NCBI GenBank assembly: GCA_023425615.1 | Contig: JAFACJ010000110.1 | Span: forward strand, 1 to 5,742 | From: Actinomycetes bacterium | GTDB lineage: Bacteria > Actinomycetota > Actinomycetes > Streptosporangiales > Streptosporangiaceae | Direction: 5' to 3' | DNA length: 5,742 nt | In this document: piece by piece, positions 1-5,434 of the stretch | How positions within the stretch are numbered: position 1 is the stretch's first letter | How the letters are laid out: every line of letters begins with the position of its first letter | Program-made: the position numbers and the translations under genes | The notes under the pieces: generated by a model | Databases searched by the model: none | Seen by the model: the letters and a program-made list of their open reading frames with translations, nothing else | Told to the model about the DNA's origin: nothing

Positions 1-953
1 AGGTCGACGCCGCCGAGCTGCGCGCCACCGCCGAGAACGACGCCGCCGAGCTGCGCGCCACCGCCCAGCGCGAGGGCGACGACATGCGCAACACCGCCGA
101 GCGCGAGGCCGAGGAGGTGCGCACCGCCGCCCGCCGCGAGGCGGACGAGCTGACCTCCACCACCGAGCGCGAGGTCGCCAAGCTGCGCGCCACCGCCGAC
201 CACGAGGTGGCCGAGAAGCGCGCCACCGCCGAGCGTGAGATCGCCAAGCTGCGCACCACCACCGAGCGCGAGGTGGCCCAGCTGCGCGCCTCCACCAAGC
301 GCGAGCGCGACGAGATCCTCACCACCGCCAAGCGCCAGGCCGACGAGATGCGCGCCCAGGCGCAGCGCATCCTGGAGGAGTCCGAGGCCCAGCGCGCCCA
401 GCAGGAGGCCGAGTTCGAGATCCAGCTCGCGGCCCGCCGCGAGGAGGCCGACCGCCAGGACGCCGAGCGCCACGCCGCCGCCCAGGCCGCCACCCAGAAG
501 CTGGTCGCCGAGGCCGAGCAGCGCGCCGCCTCCGCCGAGCAGCGCGCCGCCAAGGCCACCCAGCAGGCCGAGCAGACCAGGCGTGAGGCCGACCAGCACG
601 CCAAGCAGCTCATGGCCAACGCCCGCAAGAACTCCGACAGCGTGATCGCCGAGGCCAAGGCCCAGGCCGAGCAGCTCCTGGCCGAGACCAAGGCCGAGGC
701 CGAGCGCGTCCGCACCGCCGCACAGCGCCAGGTGGACGAGCTCACCCGCCAGCGCGACTCCATCACCAGCCACCTCAACCAGCTCCGTCAGCTCATCGGC
801 GGCGTCTCCCCCGTCATGGGCGCCCCGGAGCCGATCGCCGCGCCCGAGCCCGCCCCGGCCGTCTCGGCGCCCGAGCCCAAGGCCGCGTCCGCCGGCGCCA
901 AGCCCGCCGCCAAGAAGTCGGCGCAGGACGACGACGACTGGTGGCAGGAGTGA
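1..953 (+). CDS. Scy/FilP-like coiled-coil cytoskeletal protein, C-terminal part (5' end outside window)
   Basis: The frame is open from the left edge (first full codon at 3) to the TGA at 951-953, giving 316 visible residues, so the true start lies upstream. The ATG at 84 is internal to the repeat array and is not a start. Visible residues 1-121 are eleven 11-residue repeats with consensus R-E-x-A-x-L-R-x-T-A-E. A less regular Ala/Glu/Gln/Arg-rich helix continues to about residue 260, with no proline or glycine breaks. From about 266 a Pro/Ala linker carries three APEP motifs, then a Lys/Ala stretch, and the protein ends DDDDWWQE. Hendecad coiled coils of this composition are typical of the actinomycete polar-growth scaffold proteins Scy and FilP, often annotated as cellulose-binding proteins. 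They act in the cytoplasm at hyphal tips with DivIVA. The visible part cannot separate Scy from FilP. Family confidence is good; exact identity is uncertain. Confidence 0.8.
   Translation, partial: VDAAELRATAENDAAELRATAQREGDDMRNTAEREAEEVRTAARREADELTSTTEREVAKLRATADHEVAEKRATAEREIAKLRTTTEREVAQLRASTKRERDEILTTAKRQADEMRAQAQRILEESEAQRAQQEAEFEIQLAARREEADRQDAERHAAAQAATQKLVAEAEQRAASAEQRAAKATQQAEQTRREADQHAKQLMANARKNSDSVIAEAKAQAEQLLAETKAEAERVRTAAQRQVDELTRQRDSITSHLNQLRQLIGGVSPVMGAPEPIAAPEPAPAVSAPEPKAASAGAKPAAKKSAQDDDDWWQE
3..365 (+). repeat. 33-bp tandem repeat array encoding hendecad coiled coil
   Basis: Eleven consecutive 33-bp units begin at 3, 36, 69, 102, 135, 168, 201, 234, 267, 300 and 333, all in frame with the coiled-coil gene. 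Each encodes eleven residues. Units 1 and 2 differ at only a few bases, mainly in the first codon and in the last codon (gag versus cag). Later units diverge mostly by substitution, with no frame-changing indel. From 366 the pattern decays. The array probably continues to the left of the window. An 11-residue period equals three helical turns and fits a nearly straight coiled coil. Confidence 0.85.
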
Positions 954-968
954 CCACCCGACGGTAAA

Positions 969-1006
969 AAGAGAGCCTGGAGTCGAGAACGACTCCGGGC
1001 TCTCTT
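969..1006 (+). terminator. Strong hairpin after the coiled-coil gene, probable terminator
   Basis: The left arm at 969-985 pairs with the right arm at 990-1006 around the tetraloop AGAA. This gives 17 bp with a single T-G wobble (978 with 997). It starts 15 nt after the TGA at 951-953 and ends 43 nt before the next start codon, so it separates the two + strand genes. The 3' side has only TT before GC-rich sequence, so the + strand U-tract is poor. The run of A at 966-970 would give a U-tract to transcripts from the opposite strand. It may therefore stop read-through in both directions. Confidence 0.75.
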
Positions 1007-1036
1007 GCGTCTACACGCTGTGGACGCCCCGGGTGC

Positions 1037-1042
1037 GAGGAG
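1037..1042 (+). promoter_or_regulatory. Ribosome binding site that sets the start of the AI-2E family gene
   Basis: GAGGAG at 1037-1042 stands 7 nt before the GTG at 1050. The frame could be extended to a TTG at 1005, but that codon lies in the last bases of the 969-1006 hairpin and has no Shine-Dalgarno sequence. The GTG is therefore preferred. Confidence 0.7.
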
Positions 1043-1049
1043 AGACGGC

Positions 1050-2318
1050 GTGCAGGACAACACACCCCGGCCGGACGCCGAGCCGGCCGAGGCTGCGATG
1101 GGAGCGGGACAGGTGGAGACCGTCCCCCGGCCCGTGCAGGAGCCGCGGGACCCCGCGGAGTCCCCTCCGGCGCCCGCGGACACCGCGGCGCCGGCACCGG
1201 AGACGCACGCCGACCCCATCACCGACCTGGCGCAGCGCCGCCGTGAGGCGGGCGTCACCGACCAGCTCCCCTTCGGGCTGCTGGGCCGCCCCCTCGGCCG
1301 CTTCCATCCGTTCTCCCTGGGCTTCACCGGCGCGCTCGGCGTCATCGTCGCCTGGCTGCTGTTCCAGGCGATCCAAAGCGCCCAGCACGTGCTGCTGCTC
1401 ATCGTCGTCGCGCTGTTCCTCGCCGTCGGCCTGAACCCGGCGGTGGAGCGGCTGGTGCGGCTCGGGCTGTCTCGCGGCAAGTCCGTCGCCGTGGTGTTCT
1501 TCGCGGTCCTGCTGTTCTTCGCCGGCTTCGGCTGGGCGCTGGTGCCGCCCATCGTCAACGAGATCTCGCATCTCGCCGAAGAGCTGCCCGGCTACATCAC
1601 CCAGCTCCAGAACAACCGCCAGATCGCCGAGTGGGACGCCAAGTACAAGCTCCTGGAGAAGGCGCAGGAGAAGCTCAACGAGTCGGGCTTCCAGAAGAGC
1701 GTCGCCGACTGGGCGCTCAGCGTCGGCAAGGGCACACTGTCGGCCATCTTCAACACCTTCACGGTGCTGATCTTGATGCTGTACTTCCTGGCGGGCCTGC
1801 CGCAGATCAAGAACTTCTTCTACCGGTTCACCCCGCGCACGCGCCGGGCCAGGGTCGCGCTGCTGGGCGATGAGATCCTCGACCAGATCGGCAACTACGT
1901 CGGCGGCGCCTTCACCGTCGCCACCATCGCCGGGATCAGCGCCTACATCTTCCTGGCCATCGCCGGTGTGCCCTACGCCGCGGCGCTCGCCCTCATCGTC
2001 GCGCTGACCGGGCTCATCCCCATGGTCGGGGCGACGATCGGCGGGGTGCTGGTGACGATCGTCGGCTTCCTCACCGGGATGCCCGAGGGCATCGCCTGCG
2101 CCATCTTCTTCGTCGTCTACCAGCAGGTGGAGAACTACCTCATCTCCCCGCGCATCATGAAGCGCTCGGTGGACGTGCAGCCCGCCGTGACGATCGTCGC
2201 CGCCCTCATCGGCGCCGCCCTGATGGGTACCATCGGCGCGCTGCTGGCCATCCCCACCGCGGCGGCCATCTCCCTCATCGTCCGCGAGGTGGTGCTGCCC
2301 CGTCAGGACGCGCGCTGA
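1050..2318 (+). CDS. AI-2E (UPF0118/PerM) family membrane transporter
   Basis: Encodes 422 residues from a GTG with GAGGAG 7 nt upstream. Residues 1-85 are a hydrophilic Pro/Ala/Glu-rich cytoplasmic tail. Hydrophobic segments follow at about 90-108, 112-128, 146-168, 228-249, 287-307, 310-345 (probably two), 347-360 and 379-412 (probably two). A charged amphipathic stretch lies at about 170-225. The family signatures are GLIPMVGATIGG at 321-332 and ENYLISPRIMKRSVD at 361-375, the conserved loop of the AI-2E transporter family (PF01594). Total length and layout fit the family, apart from the long N-terminal tail. Characterised members export autoinducer-2 or act as ion antiporters; the substrate here cannot be read from sequence. 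The gene lies alone on its strand and converges on the hydrolase that follows. The family call is secure, the substrate unknown. Confidence 0.9.
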   Translation: MQDNTPRPDAEPAEAAMGAGQVETVPRPVQEPRDPAESPPAPADTAAPAPETHADPITDLAQRRREAGVTDQLPFGLLGRPLGRFHPFSLGFTGALGVIVAWLLFQAIQSAQHVLLLIVVALFLAVGLNPAVERLVRLGLSRGKSVAVVFFAVLLFFAGFGWALVPPIVNEISHLAEELPGYITQLQNNRQIAEWDAKYKLLEKAQEKLNESGFQKSVADWALSVGKGTLSAIFNTFTVLILMLYFLAGLPQIKNFFYRFTPRTRRARVALLGDEILDQIGNYVGGAFTVATIAGISAYIFLAIAGVPYAAALALIVALTGLIPMVGATIGGVLVTIVGFLTGMPEGIACAIFFVVYQQVENYLISPRIMKRSVDVQPAVTIVAALIGAALMGTIGALLAIPTAAAISLIVREVVLPRQDAR

Positions 2319-2331
2319 GCCTGGCGCCGCT

Positions 2332-3147
2332 TCACAGGGTGGTGCGGGAGACGGCGCCGACGAACTCCGCGACCGCCTGGGCGAACAGGTCGGGCTGCTC
2401 CAGGGGGGTGAGGTGGCCGGCGCGGGGGATGACGGTCAGCTCGGCGTTGGGCAGCGCCTCGGCCATGGCGCGGGCGTCGTCCTCGGTGGTCAGCCGGTCC
2501 TCGGCGCCCACGATGACCAGTGCCGGCACCTTGACCCCGCGCAGGGTCTCCATCGAGTCGGGCCGCGCCGCCATGGCGCGCTGGGCCCAGGCCGCGGCGC
2601 GGGGCGGCGCCGACTGCACCAGTCCCCGCACCCGGCCGTAGATGAGGGCGCGCTGGCGCAGCGTGGTCGGTCCGAGCAGGCCGGGCAGCACCTCCTCGGC
2701 CAGCACGTCGGGCCGGTTCTCCGCGATGAGCCGGTCGGCGATCCGCAGCCGGTTCGCGCGTGCCGCGTCGGCGTCCGCGGTGGCCTTGGTGTCGGCGAGG
2801 ATCAGCCCGCGCACCCGGTCGGGGTGGCGGCGGCACAGGGCAATCGCGACATAGCCCCCCATGGAGACGCCGCCGACCACGGCGCGGGCGATGTTCTTGG
2901 ACTTCAGCAGCGCCGCGACGTCATCGGCCATGGTCTCGACCGAGGGCTCGCCGTCGCCCAGCACCGAGCCGCCGAAGCCGCGCAGATCGGGGGTGATGAC
3001 GCGGAAGCGGGAGGCGAGCCGTTCGCGCTGCGCCAGCCACATCGCCGAGGAGAGGGGAAAGGCGTGCAGCAGGACGAGCGGAGTGCCCTGCCCGATGTCC
3101 CGCGCGTACAACTGCAAGGCAGCTCCCTGGAGTCCCCGTGACCGCAT
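2332..3147 (-). CDS. Alpha/beta hydrolase, 3-oxoadipate enol-lactonase/BioH-like
   Basis: Encodes 271 residues from the ATG at 3147. The fold and triad are clear: strand and oxyanion region PLVLLHAFPLSS at 23-34 (HA replaces the commoner HG), nucleophile elbow GVSMGG with Ser95, acid Asp217 in VGAEDRLT, and His245 in RAGHLTPLE. The lid lies at about 120-195. Length and motifs match soluble esterase/lactonase members such as PcaD-like enzymes, but no pcaC, pcaB or pcaG/H genes are near, so the substrate is unknown. The frame is open to 3282, but that start would overlap the upstream gene and place the 3168-3201 hairpin in coding sequence. A TTG at 3117 (261 residues) has a better ribosome binding site and begins at the first family beta strand, so it is a serious alternative start. 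It is the last gene of the minus-strand group. Confidence 0.88.
   Translation of the reverse strand: MRSRGLQGAALQLYARDIGQGTPLVLLHAFPLSSAMWLAQRERLASRFRVITPDLRGFGGSVLGDGEPSVETMADDVAALLKSKNIARAVVGGVSMGGYVAIALCRRHPDRVRGLILADTKATADADAARANRLRIADRLIAENRPDVLAEEVLPGLLGPTTLRQRALIYGRVRGLVQSAPPRAAAWAQRAMAARPDSMETLRGVKVPALVIVGAEDRLTTEDDARAMAEALPNAELTVIPRAGHLTPLEQPDLFAQAVAEFVGAVSRTTL
3123..3128 (-). promoter_or_regulatory. Shine-Dalgarno-like AGGGAG before an alternative TTG start at 3117
   Basis: On the minus strand AGGGAG ends 5 nt before an in-frame TTG at 3117. The ATG at 3147 has only GGGAG with a long 10-nt spacer. This site would remove ten N-terminal residues from the hydrolase and start it at the first conserved beta strand (LQLYARDIG). 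It makes the true start uncertain but does not change the function call. Confidence 0.45.
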
Positions 3148-3167
3148 CTGACGCAGACTCCCGTACC

Positions 3168-3201
3168 CGCGGCCACGGCGCCTCATCGGTGCGTGGCCGC
3201 G
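3168..3201 (-). other. Stable hairpin between the two hydrolase genes (possible terminator or attenuator)
   Basis: GCGGCCACG at 3169-3177 pairs exactly with CGTGGCCGC at 3192-3200. One more C-G pair (3168/3201) extends the stem outward, and four inner pairs (3179-3182 with 3188-3191, one of them a wobble) extend it inward past a bulged base. The loop is 3183-3187. It starts 37 nt after the stop of the upstream hydrolase and ends 20 nt before the ATG at 3147. No U-tract follows on the minus strand. It could partly terminate, protect an upstream mRNA end, or control the last gene. Confidence 0.55.
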
Positions 3202-3238
3202 ATCGGACGTTACGGTTTGCCGGTTGATCGCGGAAGTC

Positions 3239-3952
3239 TCAGGTGATTTCCGTGGGCAGGGGCCAGGCGTCGGGCGCCACATGCTTCACGATCTCGTTGA
3301 GCACCACCCGCACCGAGGGCTCCCCCACCCACAGATGCTTGGCGCCGGGGACGCCGATGACCTCGGCCTGGGGGATCCTGGCGAACCGCGCCGCCGCCTC
3401 GGCCGGCCGCAGATAGTCGTCGAGTTCCGGCACCAGCGCCACCAGCGGACGTCCGTCGGCGGCCCAGGCGTCGAGGTCGTCGTCGGTGGCGCGGTGCAGC
3501 GGCGGCGACAGCAGGATCGCCCCCTCCACCGAGGGGTCGAGCCCCCACTTGAGCGCCAGTTCGGTTCCGAAGGACCAGCCCAGCAGCCAGGACCGCGGCA
3601 GGTCGTGGAACTCGGCGTACTCCAGGGCCGCCGCGACGTCGTGGCGCTCATCCCTCCCCCCGTCGAACGCGCCCTGGGAGGTGCCGCGCTCGGAGGTGGT
3701 GCCGCGGGTGTTGAACCGCAGCACCGCGAGGCCGGCCAGAGCCGGGAGCCGGTTGGCTGCCTTGCGCAGCACATGGCTGTCCATCATGCCGCCGTGGGTG
3801 GGCAGCGGGTGCAGGCAGACCAGGGTGGCCACCGGGTCGCGGTCGGCGGGCCTGGCCAGCTCACCGACCAGTTCCAGCCCGTCGGCGGTGTGCAGGACGA
3901 TCTCCTCGCGGTGCGCGGGCAGCACCGTGCTCGCCCTGATCTCGGTGGTCAC
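3239..3952 (-). CDS. Alpha/beta hydrolase, COG2945-like
   Basis: Encodes 237 residues from a GTG at 3952, with GGAGAGG about 10 nt upstream inside the end of the preceding gene. Motifs in order are CLHPLPTHGGMMDSHV at 46-61, LRFNTRGT at 78-85, FDGGRDERHDVAAAL at 96-110, elbow GWSFGT with Ser127, an acidic group ELDDYLRP at 176-183 (Asp178 or Asp179 as triad acid), and GAKHLWVG with His206. The HPxPxxGG, LRFNxRG and FDGG-E/D order is the pattern of the COG2945 predicted hydrolases, which resemble dienelactone hydrolase and lack a large lid. No signal peptide is visible, so it is probably cytoplasmic. Its start follows the TAA of the zinc-ribbon gene with no gap, so the two are almost certainly cotranscribed and translationally coupled. 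The substrate is unknown. Confidence 0.88.
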   Translation of the reverse strand: MTTEIRASTVLPAHREEIVLHTADGLELVGELARPADRDPVATLVCLHPLPTHGGMMDSHVLRKAANRLPALAGLAVLRFNTRGTTSERGTSQGAFDGGRDERHDVAAALEYAEFHDLPRSWLLGWSFGTELALKWGLDPSVEGAILLSPPLHRATDDDLDAWAADGRPLVALVPELDDYLRPAEAAARFARIPQAEVIGVPGAKHLWVGEPSVRVVLNEIVKHVAPDAWPLPTEIT

Positions 3953-4237
3953 TTATCTGGGTCCTCTCCGCAACCGGGCCTGCCAGCAGGGCCGGTGCCA
4001 GTGCCTGCGGTCCTCCGGGCCGCCCCGGTCGGCGGGCCAGGCGACCAGGTGCGCCACCCCGGGCGGGATCGTCTGGTCGCAGCCGGGGCAGCGGTAGGTC
4101 TTCAGTGCGGCGGAGGCGAGGACCGTGCGGACGTGCCATGCCCCGTCCGGCTCCTGCCGGGTCTCCTGGACCCCGTAGGACCACGCTCCGCGAGCCGGAC
4201 GCTCCGCACGGTTTCGCCTGTTCTTCCGGGCACACAC
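3953..4237 (-). CDS. Small conserved actinobacterial protein with zinc-ribbon-like Cys/His motif
   Basis: Encodes 94 residues from a GTG at 4237. A basic N-terminus (residues 1-16, rich in Arg, Lys and Asn) is followed by YRCPGCD with Cys50 and Cys53. Later come HLVAWP at 63-68 and RHWHRPCW at 78-85, with His79, His81 and Cys84. The CxxC plus HxHRxC arrangement suggests one structural zinc site. I recognise this sequence type from actinomycete genomes, where it is usually named hypothetical or ATP/GTP-binding protein, but I see no nucleotide-binding motif. An in-frame TAG lies 7 nt before the GTG, so no earlier start is possible, and no Shine-Dalgarno sequence is visible. It sits 11 nt after the dehydrogenase stop and abuts the next gene (TAA followed directly by GTG). 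The gene is well supported; its function is unknown. Confidence 0.8.
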   Translation of the reverse strand: MCARKNRRNRAERPARGAWSYGVQETRQEPDGAWHVRTVLASAALKTYRCPGCDQTIPPGVAHLVAWPADRGGPEDRRHWHRPCWQARLRRGPR

Positions 4238-4248
4238 GGTGTTCTAGG

Positions 4249-5310
4249 TTATGCGGGCCACTGACCCCTGTTGCGCAGTTCGGCGATCGGCCCGACCGGG
4301 AAGCCGCAGCCGAGGGTCATCGCGGCGTCGGCGTCGTCGGCGGTGCAGTAGCCGCTCTCCACCATCCGCGCGGCGTCCCGCAGGTACGGCGTGTACAGCC
4401 GGTCGGAGATCTCGGCTGACGCCTTGCCCTCGACGGGGTCGACGACCGCGCCGGACCCCGCCTTCTCATAGGTGTAGAAGCCGCGGCCCGTCTTGCGGCC
4501 CAGCGCGCCCTCGGCGACCAGGGAGCGCAGCAGCGGCGCGGGCTCGTGCCGTGCCTCGCCGGAGTCGCGGTGCACCGCCTCCAGCACCTCGAGGCAGGTG
4601 TCGAGGCCGATGAGGTCCATCAGGGTGAGCGGGCCCATGGGCAGACCGATCGCGGTCATCGAGGCGTCGATGTCCTCCTTGCTCGCCTCGCCGGAGTCCA
4701 GGAGGTGCGCGGCGGGGCCGAGGTAGCCGAACAGCAGCCGGTTGGCGACGAAACCGGCGCGGTCGCCGATGGTGACCGGGGTCTTGCCCAGATCGCGGAC
4801 CAGCCCGGTGACGGCGGCGACGAACTCGGGCCGCGACGCCTCGGTGCCGATGACCTCGACCAGCTTCATGACCGGCGCGGGGTTGAAGAAGTGCACGCCG
4901 ACGATGGACGAGGGGCGGCCGGTGGCCGCGGCGATCTCGGTGACCGACAGGGACGAGGTGTTGGTGGCCAGCACCGCCTCGTGGCCGCAGACCTTGTCCA
5001 GTTCGGCGAAGACCTTCTCCTTGAGGCCGATGCGCTCGGGCACCGCCTCGATGACCAGGTCGCAGTCGGCCAGCGAGGTGAAGTCGGTGGAGAAGGCGAT
5101 GCGGCCGAGGATCTGCGCCTGCGCCTCCGCGCTGAGCTTGCCGCGCTTGACCGCGCGCCCGGTGGAGGACTCGATGTTGCCGCGCCCGCGCCCCAGCGCG
5201 GCGTCGTCGATCTCGATGCCCACCGTGTCGATGCCCCCGCGGGCCAGCACCTCGGCTATCCCGGCGCCCATGGTGCCCAGCCCGACAACGCCCACCTTGC
5301 GGAAACCCAT
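4249..5310 (-). CDS. 3-hydroxybutyryl-CoA dehydrogenase (3HCDH family)
   Basis: Encodes 353 residues from an ATG with GGAGGAGAG (5319-5327) 8 nt upstream. It should oxidise (S)-3-hydroxyacyl-CoA, or reduce acetoacetyl-CoA, with NAD(P) in short-chain acyl-CoA metabolism. The Rossmann domain opens with VGLGTMGAGIAE at 9-20, and Glu33 at the end of beta-2 favours NAD over NADP. Catalytic residues of the family are visible: Ser119/Ser120 in TNTSSL, His140 in VGVHFFNP, Glu152 and Asn190 in FVANRLL. The C-terminal domain runs to about 281 and ends GRKTGRGFYTY. The usual length is about 280-290, so about 65 residues are extra. Of these, 302-347 repeat the start of the C-terminal domain and lack the catalytic Asn. 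It is first in a likely operon with the zinc-ribbon and hydrolase genes. It could be called fadB2 or hbd by similarity. Confidence 0.93.
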   Translation of the reverse strand: MGFRKVGVVGLGTMGAGIAEVLARGGIDTVGIEIDDAALGRGRGNIESSTGRAVKRGKLSAEAQAQILGRIAFSTDFTSLADCDLVIEAVPERIGLKEKVFAELDKVCGHEAVLATNTSSLSVTEIAAATGRPSSIVGVHFFNPAPVMKLVEVIGTEASRPEFVAAVTGLVRDLGKTPVTIGDRAGFVANRLLFGYLGPAAHLLDSGEASKEDIDASMTAIGLPMGPLTLMDLIGLDTCLEVLEAVHRDSGEARHEPAPLLRSLVAEGALGRKTGRGFYTYEKAGSGAVVDPVEGKASAEISDRLYTPYLRDAARMVESGYCTADDADAAMTLGCGFPVGPIAELRNRGQWPA

Positions 5311-5355
5311 AGTGTCACTCTCCTCCGACGGTTCTGGAGTGCAGTCTCGCAGACG

Positions 5356-5376
5356 CCCTGATCGGGCCCGTCAGGG
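5356..5376. promoter_or_regulatory. Imperfect palindrome upstream of the dehydrogenase, candidate operator
   Basis: CCCTGA-T-CGGG at 5356-5366 is followed immediately by CCCGTCAGGG at 5367-5376. The arms are exact 10-bp inverted copies except for one extra T at 5362. The dyad has no loop, which suits a protein-bound operator better than an RNA hairpin. It lies 46-66 nt upstream of the dehydrogenase ATG, between that gene and the GC-rich hairpin of the upstream gene, where its promoter should be. No convincing -10/-35 pair was found. Confidence 0.35.
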
Positions 5377-5391
5377 GAGCACGCGCTTGGA

Positions 5392-5417
5392 GCCCCGGCG
5401 GCTCGCGCCGCCGGGGC
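5392..5417 (-). terminator. GC-rich hairpin after the rightmost gene, probable terminator
   Basis: An 11-bp perfect stem joins 5392-5402 to 5407-5417 around the loop TCGC. It starts 17 nt after the stop codon of the rightmost minus-strand gene. No U-tract follows, as is common for actinomycete terminators. It separates that gene from the dehydrogenase, which therefore probably has its own promoter between 5311 and 5391. Confidence 0.6.
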
Positions 5418-5434
5418 CCGCGGGAGCCGGGGGT

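Noticed and set aside
235..645. 136-residue + strand open frame inside the coiled-coil gene
   Set aside because: It is made almost only of Pro, Ser, Ala and Arg, the typical out-of-frame product of GC-rich repeats, and it is fully inside a well-supported gene.
1005..1049. TTG at 1005 as start of the AI-2E family gene
   Set aside because: It overlaps the last bases of the hairpin and lacks a ribosome binding site, while the GTG at 1050 has GAGGAG 7 nt upstream.
788..1558. 256-residue minus-strand open frame across the coiled-coil end and the AI-2E gene start
   Set aside because: It runs through the terminator hairpin and opposite two clear genes. Its composition is low-complexity and no family motif is seen.
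2413..3141. 242-residue + strand open frame opposite the hydrolase
   Set aside because: The opposite strand carries a complete alpha/beta hydrolase with an intact triad. This frame is rich in Gly, His and Gln and has no recognisable domain.
4238..4260. TAACCT as a -10 box for leaderless transcription of the zinc-ribbon gene
   Set aside because: It lies close to the GTG but no acceptable -35 is found at the right distance, and it falls at the end of the dehydrogenase gene. Evidence is too weak to annotate a promoter.
3224..4264. 346-residue + strand open frame opposite the second hydrolase and zinc-ribbon genes
   Set aside because: It is long only because stops are rare in GC-rich antisense frames. 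It covers two supported minus-strand genes and shows no motifs.
4546..5361. Two long + strand open frames opposite the dehydrogenase
   Set aside because: The dehydrogenase on the minus strand has all its catalytic motifs. The antisense products are low-complexity.
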